DNA of 64,000 nucleotides, from contig CM060731.1 in NCBI GenBank assembly GCA_030704615.1, forward strand, positions 31,930,001 to 31,994,000, read 5' to 3'. Each line of letters opens with the position of its first letter. Position 1 is the stretch's first letter. A program made the position numbers and the translations under genes. Of this stretch, positions 29,431 to 41,765 are shown piece after piece. This stretch comes from Takakia lepidozioides (Eukaryota > Streptophyta > Takakiopsida > Takakiales > Takakiaceae). The notes under the pieces are model-generated. The model was not told the origin of the DNA, searched no databases, and was given only the letters and a program-made list of their open reading frames with translations.

Positions 29431-30105
29431 CTTGGCTGCTGTGCTTGATTCTGGCCTTTGTCTTCATGTTGCTAGACTCCATTTTGTGTGCCTTAGGCTT
29501 GTGTCGAACTTGGGCAAAAGAATGAGAGCAGGTGGAAGCTGATGTGCACATGCCAGCTGTCTTTGTGCTTCAACAAAACTGCTGCTGCCTATGGCATTTT
29601 GACCCCCCTTACTTTGACTAGTTGTAAATCAGAAAATATGAATCCATTTTTTGCATTCTATGGCTCATCAGAATGCCAATGTGCTGGACAACACCTGTAA
29701 GCAGGATGAGGTCCTGCAGATTTCATCCCGTCATTGAAAATTGCAAATTCCTCCAATTTCCCTTATTGTTTTGGGAGGGGCCCAAAAAATGGGCCCCACA
29801 CTCAACGGTGGCGTTTCTCTGATTTTCGCCTGATTGGCCTGGAAATTTACAGGTGTCTGGAAAGGGTAGGTATGAGCATAATGCCTGGTCAATTTTCCCA
29901 AAAACTTTTTTTTCGCTGAGATATTCTTATTTTTCTGAGCTGGGGTCCATTTTTTTCAAAAAATCAACATTGGGCACTGGGCGCTTAAGGGTTAACCTAA
30001 CACCAAGGGGGGGGGGGGGGGGGGGTGTGGGGGTGTGAACTCGAGCTCTTTTCACACCAAAATGTATGAGAAGAGCCGTTAAAAAAACCGGTTTCTCTAG
30101 TAGTG

Positions 30106-33100
30106 CATTGCTAATTCATATTCCTCAGCCATGTCAAAATCGCCCTCCACTGATTCAGTAGTATGAGAATCATCTTCACCTCGGCGGCTTTTCGGTGGTT
30201 TGATCTTCTTGGGTGTCTCAGGAATCCTGCGTGGCATACAGTGTTTGGCCTACCATGTCCGGAAGCTTAAACTGTACTACTTGCATCAATCGTTTGCAAG
30301 CAAAATGAGTGTACTCCCTGAATTCCTTGTCCGTATAGGTGAGAGGTGTGCCAATGATTTTGGAACAGTGTAAGTATTTCCAGGCTTCATGTCCCTTATA
30401 AAAAATATCATCAAGGCCCAATTTTTCTTTGGTCAAGTTGGTCCAAGCCAAATTAAACCATGAACGAAGTTGGGAATCCTTCTGCAACATGCGCATCATA
30501 CAGATACATATGGGGTGGAACTGAAGGTAAGACCCAATGATCTCCACTGGAATAACTCAAAAATCTTGACTGCATCTTCTGATGCTCAATGTGATAACGT
30601 GCAATGAAACAAGCAGCATAGTATAATCCATAGCCCATGACCAAACTAGATACCTCATTGGTCTTGGTATAGATGTATCCATGAACAACCTGGAAGGCAA
30701 TTAATTCCTTCAGCATGGTGCCTACCTCAGACCAGTACCTTGCAAAATGATGATCCTCAATGGGTCGGTTGTTCGGAAGAACTTTAGTCCGAGTTGCCAC
30801 TGGCAACCAAATGCGCATGATCTGGTAATAATGTGCCAAAAACTGTGGAGGACTGAATTCCTTCCAAGCCAAATCCATCGCAATGGGAATTTGGTTGAAG
30901 GGCATAATCATAGCCCGATTGTACTCAAGTGCAGCAGAAGTCCTAGGGTGGTTAAAAGCAGCATCCCCCCAAACCTCAGACTGTGGCATTGCCATGGTAT
31001 CAACAGTGTCAGCCACTTGCACAACCACCTGCTGTGGGGGCTGTGATATTGCCGCCACTGTCTCTCCTATTGCTGGCAACTCCTACACCTCCTGTGATGA
31101 AGACTGAAAAATCAGAGTCCTGGCATGTAAATAAGTAGCCACCATCTCTTCCTCAGGAACAAAAATTCTTTTATCAATGTTGGAGCTCAAGTCATCTACC
31201 TGAGTCTACAGCCCTTCCACATCATCCTGTAACTCAACTATTCTACTATAGACATTGTCTATAGTGGTTGTGACAATGTTCTGCACCTGCAACCTGAGAT
31301 CATTCATCTCCCCCTGGGTGAGCTTTCTTGGTGCCTTCCCTTCCACCGGCCCTTGTGTTAACCATACTTGCATAAGATGATTATTTACCAAGTCCTGTAT
31401 AACACCCCTGAGAGCCTGAGTCTGTACATATCTAACTGCTGCTGCAAAGCCTCCATGCGCTTCACATGAGGTTCAACCAGGGTTGCATAGGCAGCAGTCA
31501 GATTATTGGCTTCTTTCCAAGCCTTGTTAGCCACATAGAGTTCATTCTTTTGGCCCGTGAGTGTTTGCTGCAACTCCAGGATGTACCTTTCCTTCTCAGC
31601 CTCAATCCGATTGTATTGTTGAAAGGTATCATAATTGCGACAGATAGTAGCTTTCAAATCAGCAATGAGTTTCCTTTGCTCCACTGTCTCAGCCTCCACC
31701 ATCATACACCTCTCGGCTTGTCTGTTAACTTCTAATGCAGTTTGCTGCAGAGCAGTTGTTAGTGTGGCACATTAGATGGTCATTTTCTGATGAACTGCCT
31801 CCAATTCTGTATGAAGCACCTTCACCTCCTGCAATTTTCCCTCATGCTTCACCTGCAACTGGTATAGCTGTTGCTTATGTAATTCATGCAACTTCTCCTG
31901 CTCCAGACCCGCTTCAATTATATTCCCCTTTGCTAGCTGCAGGGCAGCCTTCGTGTCCTCCAATTCTTTCTGCAACTTGAGGTTGGCCTCCACATCCACC
32001 TTGTTTGCACACTCAGTGGCAATTCTAGCCTCAAACTCCTGCTTGAGTTCCTCCCTCAAAGCTGCCAATTGTGTGGATGGAACATGGGATTTCACATAAG
32101 TGCCCAACAAATTGAGTGTCCTGCTTATGGAACTCATAAGCATGGCCTGCTGTGGGTCTTCATGGGAAGCTTATTGATGGTCCCCCTGACTCTCCATAAT
32201 GTGATGTTTCACCAACCATTCAGGCCATGTTCCCACAAGATCTTCTTCCTCAATGACCTCATTTCCCACAGGTGCTGCAGTGCCCTTACATTCTACCCCT
32301 GGAATCTCCTTCACAGGTTCGGGCATGACATGCACAACAGGGATTTCCTTGGTCAAACTCTGCATCTTTGGTACTACTGGTTCTCCAACCATGCTAGAGT
32401 TCTCATAGAGAAGGTCACCCTTCTCAATGTCTGCCACTACCTGCTCTGTAGTGGGAATGTCCAACCCTTCTCCTTCCACAGCATTAGGTTCTGGTGTGAT
32501 AGCATGCACAATGTGAGTTATCCCTGGGGCAACCGAGTCAATCGGCTGTGGTGGCTGTGGTACTGAGGTGACACTTCTTCCTCCCTCTCCAAAGGCCGTG
32601 CTTCCAGCAATAACAACCCCCCGTGCTGGTGCTCCTCATCATGCACAAGCGCTATGGAAACATCATCTCGTGGTTTCCTTGTAGCTAATGGATCTGCCAC
32701 TACAGTCGTATCCCGCTTCTGCCTCTTAGACTGATGCTGCCCCTCCAATCCTCCTTCACCGTGTGAAGAGCCCTGCTCCTCAATTGCAGTGGTTGTTGTC
32801 TCAAATACTCCCATCTCCTTGCGTTCACGCGCATCAAGCAAACAAGAGTCAAGAATAATTTGAGCAATTATTGGGCCAGACACAATGATCGGAGATTTAG
32901 CAGCAGTGCCCTGTAACCACTTCATCTCTTCCACTAGACCATTGTACATCAACTCCGCCCAAGCCACATCCTCTCTCTTCAAGGCTTTCAGTATCTCCTC
33001 CGTGAATGATCGGCTAAAGTAGTGTTGGTTCTGTTTCATGGCAAACAGAACGTTCAGTATTTGGCCAACTTCCCTTAACCCTGGGTACTCAGCCTTGGTG

Positions 33101-34209
33101 CAGGTGTATCCTTGAGTCTTAAATAAACTCGCTTCTTGGAACAAATTCCCTATTTGCAATCTTGCCCTGTGTTCATCCACATTCACATGGCCCGATGACA
33201 ATTCAAACAGTTGCTGCAAGTACTGGGGAGTAATCTCTATATCTACTCCCCTCACCTGTGTAACTCCTATCCGGGGCTCAAAGTTCTGAATGAATTGAAT
33301 CATGTACTTCCGATGATGCAAGGACCATTCCTTGCGTAGCAGCCCTTCCAATCGCAACTCCTTCAGCAGCTGCACTGCCTGTGGTGTAGCAATTGTTTGC
33401 TTCTGCAGAATCGTGGTGCTCTTCACCCTGATATCCTCCATTCCCCTAATTCTCTTCATCCCAGACAAACAAGAAGGCCTTGTTTGAAATAGCTGTAGGA
33501 AAGCTTGTAGGGCATAGAGCAATATAAAGGTATGGTTGGCACAGAAAGGAACGGGTAATTGCGTGTAAGCCTGTGGGGCTTGCAGATAGTGGGTGAAAGA
33601 GAATGTCCTTTCAACCTGTCCATCCTTGCGCCACTGTGTGAGAAGTAAAGCTAGCGTATAGTCTGTAATATCCGCCATAGCTACAAAGCTATAGCTTTGA
33701 TTGCCCCTCCCGTCGAGACGTTGGTTATTCGGAGCCACCCCGACTCTTCCGCTCATAACTCTTCTAATTTCTTGTTCTTGTTTCTTGGAGGGAACCACCT
33801 GCATGAAATTCTCGCTCCTCATTGACTGTTGTCTCCTTGGGTAACTTCTTAATTTTACCCTCATCTGCTCACATTCCCACTTGGAATGTCCACCAGGACA
33901 GCACATGTGGCAAAGGTCCCCATTTGCTGTACGTGTAAAGGGTTCCGTTACCCATTCCATGGATGCATTAATAGGCCCACAATTAATTTCGGCTGTTGTA
34001 CCGGGTAGGTACTTCGATGGCCCAGTTTGTCTTTTTGCATGATGACACCCGCTATTGCAGTTCATGCAATGCGGAGCGCTTTGCCCCTTAGGCCACGTGT
34101 TCGAATTCAAAACTCTTCCGTCGCCCTCTGTCCGTGTGGCTTTTTCTCCGAGTTTGACTCCCAAGCTGACCTTACACTTACCAGCCACTTTTCTGACGTT
34201 AACCCGCAT
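30106..34209 (-). pseudogene. Family A 3' accessory coding region (copy A3)
   Basis: Downstream of integrase on the minus strand lies about 4 kb of once-continuous coding sequence. The best part, 34209-32518 (563 codons), has a zinc knuckle CHMCCPGGHSKWEC at about 33905. A frame change near 32570 leads into 32509-31385, where stops at 32171 and 31772 interrupt a long coiled coil (repeated Glu, Lys, Gln, Leu). 31391-30453 and 30547-30218 continue in other frames to 'GTPLTYTDKE' and 'LPDMVGQ', which recur at 54495-53938. The position matches the env-like region of Athila elements, but I see no signal peptide or membrane span. Function unknown; structural or nucleic-acid binding is a guess from knuckle and coil. 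Confidence 0.6.
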
Positions 34210-36712
34210 CCACCTGTCACTGATCCTATGGACTGTGCAACCCGCGTGGGCTGTGTTGGGCTGTGATAGGCTGTGTCAAACTGTGACAAGCTGTGATAGG
34301 CTGTGTGATGCTGTGATGGGCTGTGATAGGCTGTATCATACTGTGGTGGCCTGTGATGACTGTGTGAACACCCGTGTTCTACGCTCAGGCCATACACATT
34401 CGGATTTACGACAAGTGCCTCATGCTCCATTGGTATTACCGGTGTAGTCCGTGACTGCTTCTGTGTTTCAATATGCAAATCATGCTGCAATGGTTTATCA
34501 TGGATACCACTGTATCCCTTCAACTTATTGGCATTAACTCTTCCAAGCATCTCTTTGTTAATGGTTTGTAACATGGTTGTGTTGTTATCATACATCTTCT
34601 TTATGACATAAGGTCCTTTCCATGGTGACTTAAGCTTAGAAGCTTTAATCTTCCCCTTCTTCTGCAACCACAGAACCAAATCACCCGTCTTAAAAGTTTT
34701 CAATTTACCTTCATCAAATTGATCCTTCATCTTCATCTGAATTCTGGTCATGTTATCTGCTGCATCAGCACGTCCTTCTTCCACATAATATAATTCATGT
34801 TTCCTGATTTTAATTGAATCCTCCAATTCCATTCTCCTTCCCCATTCAGTTCTCATGGTAGGTAACAAGAATTCCACTGGAAGTAAAGCTTCCATACCAT
34901 AAACTAATTGGAATGGTGTATACTTAGTGGTGACTTTATATGAAGTCCTGTATGACCACAAAGCTGTCAGCAGTTTTGTACCCCAATCTGTTTTGTTTAC
35001 ATTGACTATCTTAGCCAAAATAGTGCATAGTATTTTGTTGGTGGCCTCTGCCTGCCCATTACCCTGTGGGTAATAGGTTGTACTCTTCCTGTGTACAATC
35101 ATGAACTCTTTAGTCAATAATTCTATGGTCTCATTAATGAAGTGACTTCCCTGGTCACTGATAAATTCCAGGGGACAGCCAAATCTTGTAAGTATGTTCT
35201 CATACAGGAACCTTGCTGTAGATTTAGTTGTGTTGTCCCTCAGAGCCTTAGCTTCCACCCACTTTGTAGTATAATCAGTGGCTATGATTATATACTTGTT
35301 CTGTGTATTTATGGCTAGTGGGTTTATTGGTCCAACAAAGTCTAGTCCCTATTTTTGAAATAGTTCAGTAGGCATCGTAGGATGCAAAGCCATCTTCCGA
35401 GATCTTTGCAAAGGTCCTAGCTTCTGGCACTCATCACAACTCTTGCAATACTTGTGTACATCCTTGAACAAAGTAGGCCACCAGCAACCTACAAGTAATA
35501 TCTTTCTACTGGTAGTCTCCTCTCCAAAATGACCTCCAGCCACTCCTTTATGAACTTCTTCCAAAACTTTATTTATTTCATGGTGGTACAAGCATCGTTT
35601 AAGAACTCCATCAGGTCCTAGCTTATACAATCTGCCACCTATCATAGTGTAAGGTAAAGCCTTGATAGCTATTCTCTTCCTCTGTTCCTTCCCATAACTG
35701 GGTGGGCACTGACCATGAGTAACGTAGTATTCGATTGGCCACTGCCAATCTAACCATTCATCTGCACTTCCTTGCACCTCCACTGCAAATAAACTCGCAT
35801 CAGGTAGTTGGTCGTCCACTCCCGTGGCGGGCTCTCCTGTTGATAGGCATGACAAGTGATCTGCCACAAGCAACTTCGTATTCAAACTCGTGCAAGATTA
35901 TTAACCATCTTGCTATCCTACCACTTATCAAAAGCTTGTTCACCAGATAAATCAAAGCCTGATGATCCACATAAAACATAAACTTCATCCCCAATAGGTA
36001 ATGCCTGAATTTCTTGACTGCATAAATCATTGCCAATGTTTCTCTTTCAGTGGTGCTATAGTTCCTTTCAGCACTGTTCAACAACCTGCTAGCATAGTAC
36101 ACAGGTGAATCTATGTTTCCTGTGATATTTTGGGCTAACACAGCTCCCAATGCTTCTCCTGAGGCATCACAGTGCACATGAAATACTACATGCCAGTGAG
36201 GGTTAATCAGCACAGGTGTAGTTATTACTGACAATGTAAGTTCCTCAAAAGCCTATTGACATTCAGCTGTCCATGTAAACACTACATCCTTCTTCAAAAG
36301 CTTGCTCAATAGAGCTGTCATCTGTGCATATCGTTTAACAAACCTTCTATAATAAGTAGTTTGTCCAAGGAACCTCATTAAACCCTTCACGTTACTTGGT
36401 GGTGGTGAGGCTTTAATAGCCTCTGTCTTTCTAGGATCCACAAGCAGTCCCTTCTTAATGTGTCCCAGTAGTACCCCTGAAATCACACAAAAAGTACACT
36501 TTTCCGGATTCTGTCCAAGACCTCTCATCCTGTATCTGGCCAAACATAACTCCAACTTCTGCAAGTACTCATTCTTAGAGCTGTACACAGTGAAGTCATT
36601 TTAAAACATTTGCATGAAATCATCCAGATACTCATGGAAGGATTCACTTATCACCCTCTGAAAAGTTGCTGGTGCATTACAAAGTCCAAAAGGCATGACT
36701 TTGTATGCATAT
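34107..36712 (-). pseudogene. Family A pol, 5'-truncated (copy A3): RT end, RNase H, integrase
   Basis: The minus strand starts abruptly at 36712, where the LTR of copy A1 begins. It carries the RT connection part (36588-36253), RNase H (36234-35800, 'VHCDASGEALGAVL'), the integrase HHCC domain (about 35590-35420) and the catalytic core ('LDFVGPI', 'ISDQGSHF', 'PQGNGQAEA', 35349-34900). A TAG at 35349-35351 sits where a Trp codon is expected. The C-terminal part runs into a 10-residue repeat made by the minisatellite at 34240-34375. A1 appears to be inserted into this copy, so the missing 5' half should lie beyond A1. Confidence 0.8.
34240..34375 (-). repeat. Minisatellite (10-base unit, CACAGCC-type) at the end of A3 pol
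   Basis: Minus-strand units resemble CACAGCCTAT and CACAGCCCAA. Three units make 30 bases, giving a repeating decapeptide with 'DTAYHS'. The same unit fills the middle of the family A LTRs. Confidence 0.75.
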
Positions 36713-37458
36713 TGTTAGTGGGCTACTTGGGACTTTAACGCTTTTACGGGTTCTGTGGGGTACCCTTAATTTTTACACAGACTGAGACCAACAGGAGCCT
36801 TAGGAGTGACAGCAGCAGGTTTGGTTTACACAGCCCGACACAGCCCGTCACAGCCAGTCACAGCCAACACAGCCCGACACAGCTAGTCACAGTCAGTCAC
36901 AGCCAACACAACCCGCCACAGCCGACACAGCCCGTCACAGCCTTACACAGCCAGTCACAGCTCGGCACAGCTTGACACAGCCTGTCACAGTACATGGGGA
37001 ACAATTATCATTGGCAGGGAATGATTGTGAGGGAACGACATCTGCAGAAGGAACGTGTTAATTCAGGGATGACGGTTAATTAGTTAGGTGGTTAGAACAG
37101 CTTGCGGGCAGATAAGGGGAGCGGCAACGGAAAGAGGGGACACACTTCATGGGGAGCGTTTCTTAGTCATGTAGGAGAGGAGATCAGGCAGAGTGCAAGA
37201 ACGAGAGTAGAAAGAAGAAAAAAAGATGAACAGTAGATACTTATTTCATGCAGAGCTGTAGTGATACTGTATGGCGACTTAGAGTCACCTTGACATTGGC
37301 CTAGTACCTGATAAATCGTAAACTGATACTTATTCGATACAAGCACACTGTGTAGAGAGACATGAGTGAAGCTGTGAAATGAATGCATGATTAACTGGAA
37401 CTAAGAAGATACTGAAGCAATCTGATGCTTCAGTATCAGATAAAGTAAATTGATAACA
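36713..37458 (+). repeat. Family A 5' LTR (copy A1)
   Basis: Runs from TGTTAG to the matching TAACA before TGAAGGC, 746 bp. Contains the CACAGCC minisatellite at about 36830-36990. The LTR ends in family A form a TGTTAG...CTAACA inverted pair. It abuts A3 pol on its left. Confidence 0.8.
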
Positions 37459-37515
37459 TGAAGGCAAGAAGGAATACAAATGGGAAGCACAACCATGATT
37501 CACTAGCTACAGGTC

Positions 37516-38211
37516 ATGACTGATTGTACTGAGCGGGCTGAGCGCTTAGAGATATCCAACTCTTCTATCTTGGAGTTTCCACCTCGGATAGCGAAGGGAT
37601 GGGTGAGTAAAAGCCGTTTGACATTTGGCGACCATACTGGGGAACTGGGTCATGAACAGCCAAATGTGACAGGCATCTGGTGGGATCATGGTGGATGGAG
37701 AATTAGAGAATTTGATGTGAATCAAATTCCCTGTGAAACGGAGAAGGAAAGATTGTCTAAACAATTCTTTCAGAGGTTCTTGGAATTGCCAGACGGTTGT
37801 AAAGAAAACATTCTTAAGAGAGTGCATGATGCTGACCCTGAGTGGGGTCTAGAGAAAGGGGTGATAAAGATTTATCAGGTGGCCTGTAGAGGAAGAGCAC
37901 GTTGGTTACCAACACTGGTTTATGTGATAGCGTTGCTATCCATTAAGCGGGTAGAGTTTGAAGGCTGGGAGGAAAGGAAGGTGAATGTTTATACTCATAT
38001 GCATGAAGAGCTTGTACTGGTAAAGAATTGGATTCCAAAGGATATTCTGTGGATCAAACTCACACCAAGAACAGCTTTCCAGACTTGTTTGCCATATGGT
38101 TATATGGTAACGGAGACTTCTAGTATAGCCAAGGGTGCATTGAAGTTTGAAAGAAACCCAGGCATATACGAGAGATACTACAGAAGAGAGTATTGGTTAC
38201 TGCCACATTAA
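37516..38211 (+). CDS. Family A pre-gag open frame (copy A1)
   Basis: 231 codons from the first ATG after the LTR (58 bases downstream). The product is rich in Trp and Arg ('WDHGGWRIREFDVNQIP', 'RARWLPTLVYVIALL'), with no known domain. The copy at 55614-56308 is the same protein with a frameshift near 55915, so the frame is conserved between copies. Tat/Ogre-type Ty3 elements also carry an open frame upstream of gag; whether these are related is not clear. It ends 20 bases before the gag ATG at 38232. Confidence 0.65.
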   Translation: MTDCTERAERLEISNSSILEFPPRIAKGWVSKSRLTFGDHTGELGHEQPNVTGIWWDHGGWRIREFDVNQIPCETEKERLSKQFFQRFLELPDGCKENILKRVHDADPEWGLEKGVIKIYQVACRGRARWLPTLVYVIALLSIKRVEFEGWEERKVNVYTHMHEELVLVKNWIPKDILWIKLTPRTAFQTCLPYGYMVTETSSIAKGALKFERNPGIYERYYRREYWLLPH

Positions 38212-40258
38212 AGAAATGAAAGACATGGGACATGAGTGATGAAAGAGAAGCCAGACTCCAGAGATATTCAGCAAAAAGAGAAAGTTATCTGAAAGCTAAT
38301 TATCCATATCTTTGGGAGAGAGGAATAGACATAGGGGAATCATCTGGACCTCTCACGCCATTAAGATCAGAGAGTACATCACCCATACCGGAAGAACTAG
38401 AGTTGGATGCCACTCCTTTTTTTTCTTTGCAAGAAAGATTAAGGGAATTGGTACGGGAAGAAGATCAACCACGAGGTGAAAGATCTGAGGTACATCCATG
38501 GATAAAAGATTTGACATAAATCTTTGATAAGAGTTGGCATGGAACACCAAAAGCAGGAACTCCAGTTTCTGAAACGGAAGGTGAAGAAGGAGGAGAGGAT
38601 GTGGCAGAGCCAACGGAGAGTTCAGACTCTCCAACACCATTGCAGTTGAGTTACATGAGTGAAGAAGAAACCCAAGGGCAGAACTTGGAGGATGAAAACA
38701 GAGAGAAGAAATTGGAAGAGGAAGAATATGAAGAAGTAGACCCAACAGCTGAGGTTGAGACTACAACCAGGACATCCCAACCCGTTGGACCTGGATCAAA
38801 TGGAGCACTTGGATCACACGCCAATGAAGGTGTCGGCTCAGGGGGATCAGGCGGGCAGCCTGGATCTGGCTCTGGGGGGACAGGGAGTGTGGGAAGTAGT
38901 GCAACTGGAGCTGGGAATACTGTGAATATTGTGGGGCCAGTAGTAGGGAGTGCTCAGGGGCCACCACTGGGTGGAAGATCCACCACAACTACAACAGGTC
39001 CTCAAGGACCAGCAGCAGCAAGGGGGCCAGCATCTGTCAGTGGGCAGAAGGTAGGGCCACAGATAGCGTTACAACCAACACGGACAAAACCACCTTTTCC
39101 AATATATTCAGGGAAAGGGGATCCTGATGTACACATTAGCCAATTTGAGCACATGTGTATTGTGAACAATAAGAATGGCGATGATGCCAAGATGAGACTA
39201 TTTCCTTGTTCACTTATTAAGAAAGCAAGTGAATGGTATGCAAGATTCCCTGATAATCATTTCCTAACCTGGAATGGCTTGAATACAACATTCCGAAATA
39301 AGTTCAGGACAAGTAAAACTGAGGATGAAGTGTATGGAAGTTTACAACAGTTAAAGCAAAAGAAGCATGAAACTGTTGAAGAGTATATGCACTACAACAG
39401 ATGAGCGTTTTTATGACTGCACATATGACTATTTTTTCAGTCCTATATGCGTTCATGACTACATCACTCTACAGTGAAAAAAGCCCTGTCATAGCGACTA
39501 GTCTTTAAGACTGCATTTTGCAAGTCATAGCCGTGACTGCTTGCGTGGCACCTAGAGTCATGCATAAGAGAGTGATGTAGTTACAACTCTATGACTTACA
39601 TACGACTAACTATATGACTACATTGTCTGATGAGCGTTGCCTACATGGAGAGGCTTTAGAGGAACACGTGCACCACTGCGCAAGCGACACGTCACGACAC
39701 CTGTTGCACTTCAGATGTGACATGTGGCACTTAGACATAATATATGACTAGCATATATGACAGGGTTTATGCCACGTGTCATCAAGAATGTCTCTGAAAA
39801 TAATTTAATAGTTATATTTGTAATTTTAAATTCTTAAATTTATATTTTATTTTTGAAAACAGGGGATAGCAGCTTGGAATTTTTTATTAAATGGTATTAA
39901 TGCTTAATTTAATAATGTTATATAAAATAAAAATAGATTAAATGATTTAAATTTTTCATTATATGGTGAAAATCTGATATAAAAACAGAATGGACCCCTC
40001 TTGCATACTAGCAACCACAAGGATATTCAAAATAGACAAGTACAGGGAAATACACGCCCTGTAAATTATATTACAAAAATCCAAGTGAGACCAATGTCCC
40101 AATGGACACCTCAAAGGCCACAAGGTCCAAAAATCCATGCCTGAAAAGGTCCAGTAAGCAAAAAATAAGCAAGCCCACATATGGGCTGAATTGTTGTAAT
40201 ACTAGTTTGTTCTGGTGCTACTAGAATCAAGGACCATGTTAAACAGTGCAATACTTAC

Positions 40259-40501
40259 GGCCGATTTGATAAGAGGGAAAAACAGGGTGAAATGTATTGA
40301 AGAAGGTGCCTTGATTAACAGTGCCTGATTTGATCAATTGTGCCGCTGCTGCTGCGGCTTCCAGTTGATCATCTACCCATGCAGGTTTTTTGTACCTATC
40401 CTTGCACAGGGAATCATAGGTAATATGGAGCTTGAAATCCGGCCCTCTTGGATGAATGTGGACCCACACATCTATCCCTGCTCCTTCAGCTATCCATGCC
40501 C
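40259..40501 (-). pseudogene. Captured-looking host exon inside the CACTA
   Basis: The minus strand has an acceptor TTTGTGCAG before 40501 and a strong donor GTAAGT right after 40259. They bound an open 243-base exon, an exact multiple of three. It encodes 'IDVWVHIHPRGPDFKLH' and 'WVDDQLEAAAAAAQLIK'. I do not recognise the protein. A diverged second copy lies at about 41540-41765 and a short third piece at about 42103-42150; neither keeps the donor. This fits gene-fragment capture by a CACTA, but the parent gene is not in the window. Confidence 0.55.
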
Positions 40502-41539
40502 CTGCACAAATCATGCATATATCCTCGCCTTGCTGCTAGCAGCTGACAATGACAGCCAAGTTCTATGACCCAAACCCAGAGTGAGCACAATGGCTTTGTA
40601 AGGCCAATGCTACAGGGCATATTCAATACTACAATGAGGATACGCAAGCAGCAGATACCATGTGCAAATAAAAAAACAACAAAGGTGGTGAAGGTGCGCA
40701 ACCTGCCAAAGAGAGGGCGGAGTTGAGGAAGGATGAAGCAACTACAGACATTGCGAAATGCTCTGATGCGGGCAGAAGGGAAGACCCAAGCCCTGTCGGG
40801 GTTCAGCTGGCAAAAGAACAAGCTGCTGACAGCAACAACATGGAAGCAGAGTGGATACAAGTTGATTTTGACAAACCTGAGTCCATCAGACAAGGCATTA
40901 GAAGGCCCAAACAAAGAACACTGTCTAAAATCTGTAATAACATGAGACACAGTCGTCAAACACTAACCCAACATGGGTCTTGGCAAACTTTCAGCAAAGC
41001 TGAAACAATCACAGAAGCAAAAAAAAGGGCAGGACCTCAAGGAAAGATGTAGGGAGTACCTTTTGCAGTGATCAATGAGTACGTGGAAGGAGGAGAAGCT
41101 TACCCATTGTCAAGCACGGAGTACATGATGCAACCAACAGCACAAGTATCATGTCAGTTCACTCATAATGAGCTAGAGGCACTGGATGAGTTGGACGAGA
41201 TATACCATATAAGTGATCACACTCCAATAAGACTACAACAACACCCCACATCAACATGTTGACACGGGGAAGTGCAAAGAAGGCCAAAATAGGGGATGGG
41301 ATGCCTATTATGTAGAAATCCAGCCAAGACATCAAGGATTTAGGGCAAAAACATGGATTTGGTGAAGAAGAATGCATTGGCATGGACAACATCTACAGCT
41401 CAGCAGGGTTTGAGCGCCAACCAGAGATATTCATGGGAGAGGGTGACAAAAGCGAGGAAGAAGCCAAAACACAAAGCCTTGACGCATTCACTGAAGACTG
41501 GGCAGACAAACAGATAAGAGAAGACAGTTCGCAAGAAAC

Positions 41540-41765
41540 GGATAAGAGGGAAAAACAGGGTGAAATGTGCTGAAGGAGGTGCCTTCAGTAGACGTGCCTG
41601 ACCTTATCAATTGTGCCGCTGCTGCTGCCGCTTCCAGTTGACCATCTACCCATGTAGGTTTCTTGTAGCTATCCTTCCACAGGGAATCATAGGTAATGTG
41701 GAGCTTGAAATCCAGCCCTCTTGGATGAATCTGGACCCATACTCTATCCCTGCTCCTTCAGCTAT
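41540..41765 (-). repeat. Second copy of the captured exon
   Basis: Aligns with 40260-40500 in the same orientation, at roughly 85-90 percent by eye, without the splice donor. Spacing is about 1.28 kb. Confidence 0.8.

Larger units (their letters stand above)
25488..29991 (+). mobile_element. piggyBac-like transposon, 4504 bp
   Basis: Flanked by TTAA on both sides (25484-25487, 29992-29995). The ends are CCCCTAAGCGCCCA and, inverted, CCCTTAAGCGCCCA: 14 bases with one mismatch. The related CACTA copy at 22804 has a single TTAA and no insert, so the borders are exact. It carries a decayed transposase (26122-28571) and B-box-like repeats near its right end. Confidence 0.92.
24698..30105 (+). 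mobile_element. Right end of the CACTA element (copy 2), split by piggyBac
   Basis: 24698-25487 and 29992-30105 together match 22050-22897. The end reads ...CCGGTTTCTCTAGTAGTG (inward CACTACTAGAGAAACCGG). A G run of about 18 at 30007-30025 is much longer than the G7 of copy 1. The flank beyond 30105 is family A accessory sequence, so the CACTA seems to sit in an A element. Confidence 0.8.

Noticed and set aside
36830-36990. CACAGCC repeat array considered as a CRISPR array
   Set aside because: The units are contiguous 10-base repeats without unique spacers, inside an LTR of a eukaryotic element.
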